A stretch of DNA of 64,000 bases from Phycisphaeraceae bacterium (GCA_019636515.1 JAHBXI010000002.1:558001-622000); one strand, 5' to 3'; counted from the first letter of the stretch, positions 43,484 through 53,674 are shown. The notes: generated by a model not told the origin, from the sequence alone. Numbers and translations are program-made.

Positions 43484-45829
43484 ATGATTGAGCGCGTCGA
43501 TCTTCTAGCCGCCACCGCCTTCGGGATGGAGGCCGTCGTCGCGCGCGAACTGACCGCCCTGGGCTACGAACCCAGGATCGTCTCCACCGGGCGGGTCTTG
43601 TTTTCCGGAGGAATCGACGCTGTCGCCCGCGCCAATATCAACCTCCGGGTCGCCGACCGCGTCCTGCTCCGCGCGGCCCATTTTGACGCGCCCGATTTCG
43701 AGGCGCTGTTCGAGCAGACCAAGGCCTTCCCCTGGGAACGCTGGATTCCCAAAGACGCGGCCTTTCCCGTGAACGGACGAAGCGTCAAGAGCCGCCTGAC
43801 CAGCGTCCCGGCGGTCCAGAGGACCGTCAAGCGGGCCATCGTTGATCGACTCATGCGGGGCCACCGGACCACGATCCTTCCCGAGTCGGGACCGCGAGTC
43901 ATTGTCGAGATCGCCCTCCTCGAGGACCGCGCCACCATCACCCTCGACACCAGCGGGGAGGGGCTTCACAAGCGCGGGTACCGTGACCTGGTCGGCGACG
44001 CGGCCCTGAAGGAAACACTCGCGGCCGGCCTGGTCCTGCTGAGCGTCTGGAGGCCCGACCGTCCGCTGGTCGACCCGTTCTGCGGCAGCGGGACGATCCC
44101 CATCGAGGCCGCCATGATCGGGCTTGGCATCGCCCCGGGCCTCGAACGGCGTTTCGACGCCGAGTCCTGGCCCGCGATTGACCCCGAGGTCTGGAAGGAG
44201 GCCCGGGAGCAGGCCCGTGGGGCTTCGCGCCGCGATGTCCCCGGAACCCTGGCTTACACGATCCACGCCACCGATGTGAGCCAGACCGCCCTGACGGCGG
44301 CTCGCCGTCACGCCTCCCGCGCCGGCGTCGAGCGGTTTATCCACTTTGCCCGCCGGGATTTCCTTGACTTGTCGAGCAAGGCCCAGCACGGGTGCATCAT
44401 CACAAACCCGCCGTACGGCATGCGCCTTGGAGAGGACCACCAGGTCGAGAGCCTGTACCGCGAGTTTCCCGCGATCCTGCGTCGGCTGCCGACCTGGTCT
44501 CACCACATCCTCACCGCCCGTACGGACCTTGAGAGCCTGGTCGGACAGGAGGCCACGCGCCGCCGCAAGATCTACAACGCGCAGATCGAATGCACGTACT
44601 TCCAGTTCCTCGGGCCGCGCCCGCCCGACGGAGCCACCCCGCCCGACACCCCATCGTCCGAGTCCGCCCCCTCGGCCGACGGAGTTGAATCGGAGCAGGA
44701 CCATGCGTCGAGCGTGATGCCCGGCGATCGTGCTTCCGAGTCAAACGCCCCGGCCCCAACCGCGGCCGTGGCGCCCCCGATTCAGCCCCGCCCCGCGTTC
44801 GGTGGCCTGCGCGACCGAGACCGGCGAGAGATCGACGAGTTCGAGGCTCGGCTTCTCAAGCGTGCCAGGCACCTTCGGCGCTGGCCGGGCCGGGGGATCA
44901 CCTGCTACCGCGTCTACGAGCGGGACTGTCCGGACGTCCCGGTCGTGATCGACCGGTACGAAGACCACGCGCACCTCTTCGAGCACGAGCGAGAGCACGG
45001 TCGTACGCCGGCTCAGCACGAGGACTGGCTCGATGAAGTCGCCGCGCGCACGGCCCGGGTGCTGGAAATCCAGCCCGAGAATGTCCACGTGAAGAGCCGA
45101 CCCCGCCAACGCGGGCTCTCGCAGCACGAAAAGGTCGGGGACCGCGGGTCCACGCTCGTGGCGAGCGAGGGCCGGCTGAAGTTCGAGGTGAACCTGACCG
45201 ACTACGCCGATGCCGGCCTGTTCCTGGATCACCGGATCACTCGCGGGATGGTCCGGGAGGCCGCCGGCGGCGCGCGTTTTCTCAATCTCTTCTGCTACAC
45301 GGGGTCGTTCACCGTGTACGCGGCGTCGGGCGGGGCGCGGTCAACCGTCAGCGTGGACCTCTCAAACACCTACATGGACTGGACGATCCGCAACATGCGC
45401 CTCAACGGCCTGATTGACGATCATGCCGACGGACCGCCCAGGCACCGCTTTGTGCGATCGGACGTCGTGTCGTTCCTCCGCCAGGCCCGTGAGGAACTCG
45501 ACCTGGCGGGCGAGGACGGGCTGTTCGACCTGGCCGTCGTCGATCCGCCGACCTTTTCCAACAGCAAGCGCACCGAGGACGACTGGCAGGTCCAGGAGGG
45601 CCACACCGAGGTGCTCGGATTGCTCCTGCCGCTGATGTCCGCGAACGGGGTTGTCTACTTCTCCACCAATTACCGGCGTTTCAAACTCGCCGCGGATGAC
45701 CTGCGACGTCGGTGCCCCGGGATCGGCATCCAGGAAATCTCCGCGAGGACGGTCCCCGAGGACTTCCGTGACAAACGCATTCATCGCTGCTGGCGGCTCG
45801 CGCTTGGGGCCCAGCCCGCCTCCGGATGA
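43484..45829 (+). CDS. rlmL: Bifunctional 23S rRNA methyltransferase RlmKL
   Basis: A 781-residue fusion that methylates G2445 (m2G) and G2069 (m7G) in E. coli 23S rRNA. The N-terminal half has a THUMP domain (about 1-165), then a SAM-binding domain with DPFCGSGTIPIEAAMIG and the catalytic NPPYGMRL. A Pro/Ser/Ala-rich linker of about 50 residues follows. The C-terminal half is the RlmK/RlmI-type methyltransferase with FLNLFCYTGSFTVYAASGGA, VDLSNTYMDW and DPPTFSNSKR. The start at 43484 matches the THUMP family N-terminus. It is divergent from the MBL-fold nuclease and convergent with the NYN-domain gene. Confidence 0.94.
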   Translation: MIERVDLLAATAFGMEAVVARELTALGYEPRIVSTGRVLFSGGIDAVARANINLRVADRVLLRAAHFDAPDFEALFEQTKAFPWERWIPKDAAFPVNGRSVKSRLTSVPAVQRTVKRAIVDRLMRGHRTTILPESGPRVIVEIALLEDRATITLDTSGEGLHKRGYRDLVGDAALKETLAAGLVLLSVWRPDRPLVDPFCGSGTIPIEAAMIGLGIAPGLERRFDAESWPAIDPEVWKEAREQARGASRRDVPGTLAYTIHATDVSQTALTAARRHASRAGVERFIHFARRDFLDLSSKAQHGCIITNPPYGMRLGEDHQVESLYREFPAILRRLPTWSHHILTARTDLESLVGQEATRRRKIYNAQIECTYFQFLGPRPPDGATPPDTPSSESAPSADGVESEQDHASSVMPGDRASESNAPAPTAAVAPPIQPRPAFGGLRDRDRREIDEFEARLLKRARHLRRWPGRGITCYRVYERDCPDVPVVIDRYEDHAHLFEHEREHGRTPAQHEDWLDEVAARTARVLEIQPENVHVKSRPRQRGLSQHEKVGDRGSTLVASEGRLKFEVNLTDYADAGLFLDHRITRGMVREAAGGARFLNLFCYTGSFTVYAASGGARSTVSVDLSNTYMDWTIRNMRLNGLIDDHADGPPRHRFVRSDVVSFLRQAREELDLAGEDGLFDLAVVDPPTFSNSKRTEDDWQVQEGHTEVLGLLLPLMSANGVVYFSTNYRRFKLAADDLRRRCPGIGIQEISARTVPEDFRDKRIHRCWRLALGAQPASG

Positions 45830-45885
45830 GAATCCCGGGGACCAGGAGGCGGCCGTTCGCGATCCCGGTGGTCCAGCCGCCATCG

Positions 45886-46713
45886 TCACGCCCCACCGAT
45901 CCACCGGCGCATGTCGAGGTCTTCGGGTCGTATGCCCGTGTCCATTGACTCGAGCAGTTGCCGGAGCACGGGATCGATCTCGTCGGGCCGCATGCCCGGC
46001 TCGAAGTTCAACGCCGGTGGCCGATCCGGGCTTCCCGGCCGGGCGTGGACGGCGTGATCCCCCGGCGGTGTCCCCTCCCGCGGGCCGGTGGTGCGGGATC
46101 GCGGCTCGCGGTCGGCCGGACCAGGGGGCCCGTCGTGCCCTGCCGACCGAGCCGTCCTGGTTTCGTGCGATGGACCGGATGGAGGCTCCCCGGCCGCGTC
46201 GCGCGCCACGCCGAACTCACGCATCCATGCGTAGACATCCATCATCCCCAGCGGGATCTTGTGAACATCACGTGGGTGCGGGGTGGGGGCGGGCCGGCGC
46301 TCATCGGCGGCCAGCCGACGCAGGAACGTCGGGCTGTCCAGCGACACCGCCCCGAATCTGGAAGCCGCTCGGCGGATCCGGTGGTCGCTGCTCACCACCG
46401 TCCAGCGACGGGCCGCCGAGTCGGCCGCGAGCATCTCCTCGATGAGTGAATCCGCGTCGCGTCCAGGCCCCGCGTACACGAGCCGAATGTCGGGTGTTTT
46501 CCCCGCGGCCCGGGCCATCCAGGCGGCATCGGCCCCGGTGAGCGACCTTCCCGCACGCCGGGGCGGTGTCCCATCGCATACCAGCACCGCCGGGGAACGC
46601 GAGAATCGCGACATCCCGATCAGCCTCGCCAATCCCTCCGCGTCGAGCCCCGCCAGGTGCGACGGCAGCACGCCCTGAACATGCAGGACGTTGTACGCGT
46701 CGATAAGGAGCAT
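45886..46713 (-). CDS. NYN/PIN-domain protein, YacP-like
   Basis: A 275-residue protein with a PIN-like nuclease domain in the first 150 residues. MLLIDAYNVLH holds the first acidic residue, VLVCDGTPP the second, and VVSSDHRIRRAA a third. This is the YacP/Rae1 family, which includes ribosome-associated mRNA nucleases in Firmicutes. The middle 80 residues are hydrophilic and disordered-looking, and the C-terminus (MRPDEIDPVLRQLLESMD) is a short helical stretch. AGGAG lies 10 nt before the ATG. It is the last gene of a minus-strand run after the MDR oxidoreductase. Confidence 0.75.
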   Translation of the reverse strand: MLLIDAYNVLHVQGVLPSHLAGLDAEGLARLIGMSRFSRSPAVLVCDGTPPRRAGRSLTGADAAWMARAAGKTPDIRLVYAGPGRDADSLIEEMLAADSAARRWTVVSSDHRIRRAASRFGAVSLDSPTFLRRLAADERRPAPTPHPRDVHKIPLGMMDVYAWMREFGVARDAAGEPPSGPSHETRTARSAGHDGPPGPADREPRSRTTGPREGTPPGDHAVHARPGSPDRPPALNFEPGMRPDEIDPVLRQLLESMDTGIRPEDLDMRRWIGGA

Positions 46714-46761
46714 GGCTTGGGACTCCTGATCCGGCGTGGTCCGCCGCCGTGGCCGGCTGGA

Positions 46762-47763
46762 TCAGGGAACAACGCTCAGCACGATCTTGCCCCGCGTCCC
46801 GCCGGCCTGGCTCAGGGCGTGGGCCTTGCCCGCCTCCGCAAGGGGGAGCGTCTGGCTGACGTGAGGCTTGATCTTCCCCGCGTCGATGAGCCGTGCGATC
46901 TGGGCGAGTTGGCCGGCGTCGGGGCGGACGAGGAACACGCTGCCCGAGATGCCCGCCTCCTTCAGCCGCTGGGGGTTCGGGGGCTGGACGATCGAGACCA
47001 GGTACCCGCCCTTGCGGATCACGCCAAACGACCGCTCCTGGGTCTCTCCGCCGATGGGATCGAGCACCACGTCGGCGTCACGCACCACATCCTCGAATTT
47101 CTCGGCGCGGTAGTCGATGACCTTGTCCGCCCCGATGGACTTCAGGTAGTCGTGGTTCCTGGCGGACGCGGTGGCGATGACGGTGGCGCCCCTGGCCTTG
47201 GCGATCTGCACGGCAAAGTGGCCGACGCCCCCGGCGCCCGCGTGGATGAGAACGGTCTGTCCTTCGGTGAGTTTCGCGACGTCGCCAAGCGCCTGCCAGG
47301 CCGTCAGCGCGGCGAGCGGAACCCCGGCGGCGTGGACATGGTCGATCGTGGAGGGCTTGGCCGCAACAATCGACTCGGCGACCGCGGCATACTCGGCGTA
47401 TCCGCCGCCTCTTTGCAGGAACAGGTACGCGAACACCTCGTCCCCCTTCTTGAAGCGGGTCGTTCCCTCGCCCACCGTCTCGACGGTCCCGGACACGTCG
47501 TACCCCAGGATCATGGGAAACGTGCCGGTCCCGAACGCCCCATCGCGGATCTTCCAATCGACCGGGTTGACCCCCGCGGCGTGGACCTTGATGAGAATTT
47601 CACCCAGGGCCGGCTCGGGTCGGGGCGTTTCTTCATACTTGAGAACCTCCGCTCCGCCGAACTCGTGGATGCGGACGGCGTGCATGGTCGGCGGCGCGTG
47701 GCTTGCCAGGGGCGCGAGATTCACGAGCAACGCGGCCAGGGGCGCGAGGAAGGAGTGCGACAT
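46762..47763 (-). CDS. MDR-family NAD(P)H:quinone oxidoreductase-like protein, probably exported
   Basis: A 333-residue zinc-independent medium-chain dehydrogenase. The nucleotide-binding motif is [33 protein letters not shown] and LGYDVSGTV are family segments. The first 25 residues ([23 protein letters not shown]) look like a cleavable signal peptide ending in AxA-like SHA, before the conserved [17 protein letters not shown] ends 5 nt before the ATG, so the start including the signal is likely real. Export of such an enzyme is unusual; most quinone oxidoreductases are cytosolic. Confidence 0.8.
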   Translation of the reverse strand: MSHSFLAPLAALLVNLAPLASHAPPTMHAVRIHEFGGAEVLKYEETPRPEPALGEILIKVHAAGVNPVDWKIRDGAFGTGTFPMILGYDVSGTVETVGEGTTRFKKGDEVFAYLFLQRGGGYAEYAAVAESIVAAKPSTIDHVHAAGVPLAALTAWQALGDVAKLTEGQTVLIHAGAGGVGHFAVQIAKARGATVIATASARNHDYLKSIGADKVIDYRAEKFEDVVRDADVVLDPIGGETQERSFGVIRKGGYLVSIVQPPNPQRLKEAGISGSVFLVRPDAGQLAQIARLIDAGKIKPHVSQTLPLAEAGKAHALSQAGGTRGKIVLSVVP

Positions 47764-47768
47764 GAAAA

Positions 47769-47774
47769 ATAATA
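47769..47774 (-). promoter_or_regulatory. Putative leaderless -10 element of the MDR gene
   Basis: TATTAT on the minus strand (five of six matches to consensus) ends 5 nt before the ATG at 47763. Confidence 0.45.
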
Positions 47775-47861
47775 CTCCAGGGCGGGCTCGATCCGCGCGC
47801 CGTGCGCACGAACACCGTCGAACGGGATGGATCATGCCTGCCCGGCCAGAGACTCGCCCGC

Positions 47862-49016
47862 TCAGAGCAGCGGGTTCCTGGCCCCGTGGATGTACTCTCC
47901 CAGCGGGCTCATGTTCGGCTCGGGGTTGACCAGCACGTCGCTGTACAACTCGGTCGCCGGGTCCGGGACCGGGGAGTTCTCGGCGAACTCGACGGCGTCA
48001 CGCACCACCGCCTTTACCTGCGATTGCAGGGCCATGAACGCCTCCTCGGTCATGGCGGGAGAACCGCCCGACCGGCGGTCGTTCATCAGGTACGCGGCGA
48101 GACAGTCGATCGAGTCGCGCTGCTTGTACTGCTCGACCTCCTCCTTGGTCCGGTACTTCTGCGGGTCGGACATGGAGTGGCCCAGGTAGCGGTAGGTCTT
48201 GAGGTCGACGAAGGCGGGCCTCTGCTCGTCTCGGCAGGCGTCGGCCAGCGGCTTGAACGCGTCGTACAGGCCCATGACGTCGAACCCGTCGATCACGCGG
48301 CCCTCGATGCCGTAAGCCCGGGCCTTGGCCATGAGGTCGTGCGCCATGGTTGTCCCGCGTTCGATGCTTGTTCCCATCGAGTAGCCGTTGTTCTCCACCA
48401 CGTAGATCACCGGGATCGAGAGCAGCCCGGCAAGGTTCATCGCCTCGTGCAGCGCGCCCTGGTTCAGGGCCCCGTCCCCCAGGAACGCCAGCGAGATCTT
48501 TTTCTTCGCCGTGTCACCATCGCGAACGCCCGGGTTGGGCAGGGCCTTGCCCAGCACTTCCCACTCGTACCGCGCCGCAAAGGCCAGCCCTGTTCCCAGC
48601 GGCGTCTGCGCCCCGACGATCCCGTGCCCGCCGAAGAACCAGTGAGGCTTGTCGAACATGTGCATCGACCCGCCCTTGCCCTTGGCGCACCCGGTCGACT
48701 TGCCGAACATCTCCGCCATGCACGCCCCGGGGCTCATCCCCCGTGCCAGGGCGTGACCATGGTCCCGGTAGGCGTGAACGATCGGATCGTCGGGCCGGAC
48801 CGAGGCCACCGTCCCGACGGCCACCGCCTCCTGCCCGATGTACAGATGGCAGAACCCACCGATCTTCGCCTGCTGGTACGCCTGGGCGCAGCGGTTCTCG
48901 AACTCGCGGATCAGCACCATGTCCCGGAGCCAGCCGATCAGCGTCGCGTCGGGCAGTTCGGCCGAGATCGTGTACGTGGGGGTCGGTCGCGTGGTCGTAT
49001 CGGTGGCGGTCGGCAT
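47862..49016 (-). CDS. pdhA: Pyruvate dehydrogenase E1 component, alpha subunit
   Basis: The thiamine-diphosphate-binding alpha subunit of the heterotetrameric E1, which decarboxylates pyruvate in the pyruvate dehydrogenase complex. It has 384 residues. The ThDP/Mg motif is [21 protein letters not shown]...[11 protein letters not shown]. The segments [27 protein letters not shown] and [11 protein letters not shown] (phosphorylation-loop type) are typical. pdhB and the E2/E3 genes are not adjacent, which is unusual. Branched-chain E1-alpha is a less likely alternative. The first 20 residues are Thr-rich. Confidence 0.92.
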   Translation of the reverse strand: MPTATDTTTRPTPTYTISAELPDATLIGWLRDMVLIREFENRCAQAYQQAKIGGFCHLYIGQEAVAVGTVASVRPDDPIVHAYRDHGHALARGMSPGACMAEMFGKSTGCAKGKGGSMHMFDKPHWFFGGHGIVGAQTPLGTGLAFAARYEWEVLGKALPNPGVRDGDTAKKKISLAFLGDGALNQGALHEAMNLAGLLSIPVIYVVENNGYSMGTSIERGTTMAHDLMAKARAYGIEGRVIDGFDVMGLYDAFKPLADACRDEQRPAFVDLKTYRYLGHSMSDPQKYRTKEEVEQYKQRDSIDCLAAYLMNDRRSGGSPAMTEEAFMALQSQVKAVVRDAVEFAENSPVPDPATELYSDVLVNPEPNMSPLGEYIHGARNPLL

Positions 49017-49167
49017 GAAAGTCCCTGCGGTACGGTCAATGATCGTCTGTTTCCCGGCTCCACACGCGTGGAGGTGCATCGTAGGGGAGGGGACCTCTCC
49101 CGGCCAAAGCCGCCCTGCCTGCTCGTCACCGCGGGTCCCCAGGTGTTCCGAATTCCCCGGATCGGCA

Positions 49168-51147
49168 TCACCTTGTCACGTCGATGATCACCGATTCGGC
49201 GTTCCTAGAAGTCACGACGAACGTGAAAGGAAGCCCCGCCGCCTTCGCCGCCCGACGCAGTTCAGACCCGATTTCCTCGGGCCTTCCTGTCCAGCGGGCA
49301 GTGAATGTCGCCGCCGCCCCTGCTTCGGAGGCGTCAAAGGAAGATGTGCCCAGGGTCAGGCCGCCCGCGTGTTCTCGGACCGCGTCGGCGATCGACGCCA
49401 CGTCGTCATCGGTGAACTCACCCCGCAACGTGATCGAGACCTCGGATCCAAGCGCCCACGCGGCGCGCAGGTCGTCGGCGACCTGTGCCGCGGCCCGCGC
49501 CGCGAAGGACTCGGCCGATTTGCGGAGCAGGTCCGACGCCGACAGTCCCCGCACGGGGGAGGTGACCGTCGCGGTGGCCAGGCGCCGGCTCGTCGCCAGT
49601 TCGACCGTCTCGATGGTGTACACCAGTTCAAACCCGGCAAAGCCGCTGATGATCCGTCCGTACCCGATGACCGCCACGTCGGCGATGTTTTCGGATTTCA
49701 GAAGTCCCAGCAGTCGGTCCGACCCCATGTACCGCGAGCCCGTTGGCCGGGAAGCCAGCACAGAGGCACGGGCCACGTCCGGGGAGGCCTGGCGGCTGAT
49801 GCCCGCCTCCGCGGCCAGCGCGCGAGAAACTCCCTGTTCGACCTGCCGCGACCATACGTCCAGAATGGACGGCGTCACAAAGGTCTCCCCGCCATTGGCC
49901 GCGGGCTTCTCCTGGCCGACCTCGGCCGAGACTTCGCCGATGATCACGACGTTCTCGCCCGACACCACCGGCGAGCGACGCCAGTCGTCCCATTCCTCGA
50001 TCGTCGCGGCCCGGTTGAACAGGACCACCACCCTCGGCGAGCCACGCCTGGCATAGAGCGATGCCAGTTCGGGGAGCGCGGCGTCGGTCCGAGCGTCTGT
50101 CCGATCGATCCGGCCGGTGGAGGGCGGGGAGTGGACGGCGTTGGTGGTGGGGGCGGGCTCGGCCGGTTTCTCGACGCGAAGGGCGATCCGGCCGGCCTCC
50201 GCCAGCCGCGGCGAGGCGTTGATTCCAAACCTCGTCCGCAGGCTTTCGGCCAGGTCGGCGGCGAACTGTGTCGGGTCGGGGTCTGACCCGCGAATGAACG
50301 CGATATCGAATTCCTGAACGGCGTCCCCCGCGTCGTGTCGGTCACCGGGAACCGCGGCCGTGCCCCGGGTGCGGGCGTTGCCCCGCAGTCCCGGGAGCGT
50401 GTTGAGCGCGGCGAGCACATCACGCTGCATCGGCATCGTGGTCGCCCCCATCACCTGGACCGTGTACCGCACCGGGTCGTTGGCGCGAGCGGCGAGGTCA
50501 TCGACGAACCGGATGGCCACGGCCCGGGCATTGGCCTTGATGTTCACGGCGTCGATCCCGCCCTTCCAGTCAAAGGGCAGCGAGATTCCCTTGCGCCCTC
50601 GGGCCAGGTCCGAGGACTCGACCACCACCGAGAAGGGCGAACCCTCCGCCCCGGCTTCGACCAGCCGCACCAGGAGCAGCAGGTCCGCCCCCGAGTGCTG
50701 CCGCAGGAGTTCGGCGGCGTCGGCTTCCCCCGCCTGGGCCATGTTCGAGCGAAGCCGCGTGAGCGCGGCCCGCAGCGCGTTGTCATCCACCACGTCGATG
50801 TCCGCCCCCGGGGCGTTGAGTTCCGCGATGAGGGCGGATCGGATCTTCTGCGTCACCGAAGTGGAATCGAGGTTGCTCAGTACCTGCGCGGGGTCCATCG
50901 CCTGGTGGCGGTCGTTCCCGCGTCCGCACAGCACCAGCAGCCTGGGGCGGTTCATCAGGTCGTACACCTCCGCCCACGCCCGCGTATCGAGCACCGGCTC
51001 GACGTACGGCTCGAGGGGCTGGGGGTTGGCTTTTTGCGCGACGGCAACGCAGGGAACGGCCGCGAGGATCACCGCCCCTGCCAGGGCAAGGCATCGCACG
51101 GACGCGGAGCGAACGGGGGAGTTGGAAGAGACGGCGTGGCTGGTCAC
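49168..51147 (-). CDS. Secreted protein of unknown function, last gene of the LpoB/YcfL-type operon
   Basis: A 659-residue exported protein with a signal peptide (hydrophobic core at about 19-37, ending AVAQ). Two regions (about 80-260 and 430-560) have alternating strands and helices with phrases such as IDVVDDNALRAALTRL, GADLLLLVRLVEAG, VAVIGYGRIISGFAGFELVYTIETVELATSRRL. These resemble the CsgG/FlgT/LpoB fold, but I cannot assign a family. The start is the GTG at 51147, with GGAGGTG 5-6 nt before it. It lies 72 nt after the YcfL-like gene, with a hairpin between, and is the largest member of the operon with the two LpoB-like lipoproteins. Confidence 0.6.
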   Translation of the reverse strand: MTSHAVSSNSPVRSASVRCLALAGAVILAAVPCVAVAQKANPQPLEPYVEPVLDTRAWAEVYDLMNRPRLLVLCGRGNDRHQAMDPAQVLSNLDSTSVTQKIRSALIAELNAPGADIDVVDDNALRAALTRLRSNMAQAGEADAAELLRQHSGADLLLLVRLVEAGAEGSPFSVVVESSDLARGRKGISLPFDWKGGIDAVNIKANARAVAIRFVDDLAARANDPVRYTVQVMGATTMPMQRDVLAALNTLPGLRGNARTRGTAAVPGDRHDAGDAVQEFDIAFIRGSDPDPTQFAADLAESLRTRFGINASPRLAEAGRIALRVEKPAEPAPTTNAVHSPPSTGRIDRTDARTDAALPELASLYARRGSPRVVVLFNRAATIEEWDDWRRSPVVSGENVVIIGEVSAEVGQEKPAANGGETFVTPSILDVWSRQVEQGVSRALAAEAGISRQASPDVARASVLASRPTGSRYMGSDRLLGLLKSENIADVAVIGYGRIISGFAGFELVYTIETVELATSRRLATATVTSPVRGLSASDLLRKSAESFAARAAAQVADDLRAAWALGSEVSITLRGEFTDDDVASIADAVREHAGGLTLGTSSFDASEAGAAATFTARWTGRPEEIGSELRRAAKAAGLPFTFVVTSRNAESVIIDVTR

Positions 51148-51173
51148 AAGGCACCTCCGGCGGTGTGGTTTGT

Positions 51174-51201
51174 GGGCGGGCGGCGGGCGTGCCGCCCGCC
51201 C
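51174..51201 (-). other. Intra-operon GC hairpin
   Basis: A perfect 11-bp stem (GGGCGGGCGGC / GCCGCCCGCCC) with a 6-nt loop lies between two genes of the lipoprotein operon. No U-tract follows, so it may be a processing or stability element, or may reduce read-through. Confidence 0.6.
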
Positions 51202-51219
51202 GGTTGTACTGGCAACGGC

Positions 51220-51678
51220 TCAGCGCTCGAAGCGGACCTCCAGGCGCCAATCCACCGCGTCCTGGGTCAGGGCGTTGGCCTGGAATGGAACCTGTACGCG
51301 CGGCTCGACGCGCGTGTATCGCCACCCGCTCTCCCCGACGGGCCTCCCGAGCGAGTCGCGCCACAGGAACTGGTACTGGAGTTTCATCGCGTGGTCGGAG
51401 ACCGACCGCAGCGGCACCGTCACCTTCATCGGGCGGCCCTCGGGGCGATCAACGACGACGATGTTCGGATCAACCACGAGCATCCCCGAGAGTTCCTTGT
51501 CATAAAACGCGACTTTCGGGTAGTTGCTGGCCGGGACCTGGTCTCCGCCGGGCGCGTACGGGGCCTTGACGGTGTCGCAGCCCGTCAGCGCGGCGGAGCC
51601 CAGCGTGGCGGCCAGCGCGGTGGCCCATGCCAGGGCCCGCACGCAGCAACTCGAGTCACGAATCAAATCCGTCATCAT
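51220..51678 (-). CDS. YcfL-like (DUF1425) lipoprotein
   Basis: A 152-residue envelope lipoprotein. The signal ends in a lipobox LTGC near residue 34. The remaining domain matches the YcfL/DUF1425 pattern: GMLVVDPNIVVVDRPEGRPMKVTVPLRSVSDHAMKLQYQFLWRDSLGRPV...WRLEVRF. YcfL lies beside LpoB in gammaproteobacteria. The ATG at 51678 has GGAG 7 nt upstream and overlaps the end of the preceding gene by 23 nt, so translation is coupled. Confidence 0.78.
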   Translation of the reverse strand: MMTDLIRDSSCCVRALAWATALAATLGSAALTGCDTVKAPYAPGGDQVPASNYPKVAFYDKELSGMLVVDPNIVVVDRPEGRPMKVTVPLRSVSDHAMKLQYQFLWRDSLGRPVGESGWRYTRVEPRVQVPFQANALTQDAVDWRLEVRFER

Positions 51679-53638
51679 GGCATACTCCGGGAAAAGTTCG
51701 GCAACTGAAGGAGCAACGCACGTCTCCCGTCCATGCGGGAGCCTCGATCGGGTTGAACCTTCGGGAGTCCCCGATTCGGACCGAGTGTCCGCCGATTCGA
51801 CGCTCGGCACGGCCTGGTGTTCCTGGATCCGGGGACGTTCCGTCCCGGATCCAGGCGCGTGGGTGTTGGCTCTGGATCTGCTGGCGCAGCGATTCGACGC
51901 GCTTGGACCGCGGCCGGTACGGGGGATGATCCGAGTAGAAAAGGCGCTTGTACGCCGTGCTTGCCGGCGCGGGCGTGTACAGCCACGACCCGCCCTCAAG
52001 CACGTGAAGGCCCACGTCTTCCCACGTCCCGTCAAGTCCCGCGATGCGTATGTTTTCCTCGCGGTACAGGTCGATCAGGTCGTCCACGCTGAAACCGGCA
52101 AGGTACCCCGACGCCTGGTAATTCCGAAGCGCGGCGAGCGAGGGCGACTGCACGTCACGCCCGCCGAGGATGTACGGCAGGACATCGCCGAGCGCCGAAT
52201 CTCCGCGGCGGATCGACACGTCGTTGGTGTACCGCGGCACGTCGGCCACGGCCCACGGGCCGGGGCGAAGCGGCATGCGTATGTAGTGCAGCGCCAGCCC
52301 GCCGCGCGGCCCGGCCGGGACATCCGGCAGCACGAGCCGGGACGGTGAACGACCGCCGATCGCGAGTTCCACCCGGTTGACCGGGGCGTTCAGGTCGGCC
52401 AGGGCCAGGTACGTCCTCTGCGGGAACAGTTCGTTGTGTTGGATGTCCGCCGCGCTCGACGCCTTCAGCAGCGCGCCGACTCCCGCCACGATCAGCCCGA
52501 CCATCACCTGCGTGTCGTTGTCGTCGGCCGTCGCCGCCGTGATGATCCCCCCGGTGACCAGCAGCGAGCCGATCGCGCTCTTGGCCCGCCGCACATCCTC
52601 GAGGTTGGCCCACCGGGTGCTCGCCGCGATCCGGTTCACATCCGTCGCCACCGGCCATTGGGACGACTCGCCCCCGATCGAGAGGACCAGCGGGGCATCG
52701 TCCGAGGGAGTGATCGCCCCCCGGGCCGCCACGGCCTTGTCCGGGCCCGACCCGTACTTCTCGGGCGCGACGCCGTGGTCCACGGCAAAGACCGTGTTGT
52801 ATCTTCCCTCGGAAATCAGCGAGGCGAGCGGCGAGAGCCGCGGGGAGACCTGCCGGAGGATCCTCAGGGCTTCGTCCATGTCGTCGATCTCGTTGAGTCG
52901 GCGGGCCGCGATCGCGCGGAGCAGGTACCCCGCCTCAAAGTCCGAGGCCACCGCGATGTAATCGACCCCCAGGGCGTCCCCGTCCTTGCCCTCGCGCTCC
53001 GCCAGGGCGGCGGCGCGAACCAGCGCGGCGGCATCGTCCGAGTCCCGAGTTCCCCCCGCCGAGCGCAGCGCCCCGCTGAAGTCCCGCAGCAGGAACAACG
53101 ACTGCTGCGAGGCCGCCCGGGCGTTGCCCCAGTCTCCTCTCAACGCGTCGATCAGCGCGATGTGGTAGTACGCCAGCGCCTGCTCGAACGGATCTCCCTT
53201 GTAAATCCGCGTGGCACCGTCCCACAGCATTACCGATGCGAATCGCGTGTCGTCGTTGAGGCCCTGCGTCCTCAGCCGGTCGTTGAGGCGGTCGGCGACC
53301 ATCTCGGCGGCGTCGGGGATCCCCTCCGCCAGCCCCAGCGAAACCAGTTTCATCTGGTCGAGGATGTACGCGCGATTCTCCGGATCGCTCGTCGCGGTCT
53401 CTCGCACCCGCTGGCGGGCGGCTCCGAACTCGCCCCGCTGCACCAGACGCACCCCCGGCTCATCCCGCTGGTACGCGCACCCGCCGCCGGCCATCGAGAG
53501 CGACGCCGCCACCACGCACGAGGCCCAGAGCCCGAACCGCCGGATCCCGTCGATTCGATCGGGGGGGCGTGCGATCGCGGACCTGGCGTGCGCCGATCCG
53601 TTCGCCCCGCGTGCCATGCTGGAAACCAACGCGTTCAT
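51656..53638 (-). CDS. COG3014-like envelope protein
   Basis: A 660-residue protein with an N-terminal lipoprotein signal (hydrophobic stretch and a Cys near residue 55 in GGGCAYQ). Tetratricopeptide-like helical repeats follow (about 70-260: ALAYYHIALIDALRGDWGNARAASQQ and others). A hydrophobic segment (IGSLLVTGGIITAATA) and a beta-rich domain (about 400-560) then appear; the final 90 residues are low-complexity. The order of features matches the uncharacterised COG3014 family, which accompanies LpoB and YcfL. The 23-nt overlap with the YcfL-like gene shows translational coupling. Role in envelope biogenesis is inference. Confidence 0.68.
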   Translation of the reverse strand: MNALVSSMARGANGSAHARSAIARPPDRIDGIRRFGLWASCVVAASLSMAGGGCAYQRDEPGVRLVQRGEFGAARQRVRETATSDPENRAYILDQMKLVSLGLAEGIPDAAEMVADRLNDRLRTQGLNDDTRFASVMLWDGATRIYKGDPFEQALAYYHIALIDALRGDWGNARAASQQSLFLLRDFSGALRSAGGTRDSDDAAALVRAAALAEREGKDGDALGVDYIAVASDFEAGYLLRAIAARRLNEIDDMDEALRILRQVSPRLSPLASLISEGRYNTVFAVDHGVAPEKYGSGPDKAVAARGAITPSDDAPLVLSIGGESSQWPVATDVNRIAASTRWANLEDVRRAKSAIGSLLVTGGIITAATADDNDTQVMVGLIVAGVGALLKASSAADIQHNELFPQRTYLALADLNAPVNRVELAIGGRSPSRLVLPDVPAGPRGGLALHYIRMPLRPGPWAVADVPRYTNDVSIRRGDSALGDVLPYILGGRDVQSPSLAALRNYQASGYLAGFSVDDLIDLYREENIRIAGLDGTWEDVGLHVLEGGSWLYTPAPASTAYKRLFYSDHPPYRPRSKRVESLRQQIQSQHPRAWIRDGTSPDPGTPGRAERRIGGHSVRIGDSRRFNPIEAPAWTGDVRCSFSCRTFPGVCHDDGFDS

Positions 53639-53674
53639 GAATACCGATCCGCGAACCCGACCTTCACCCGCCCT

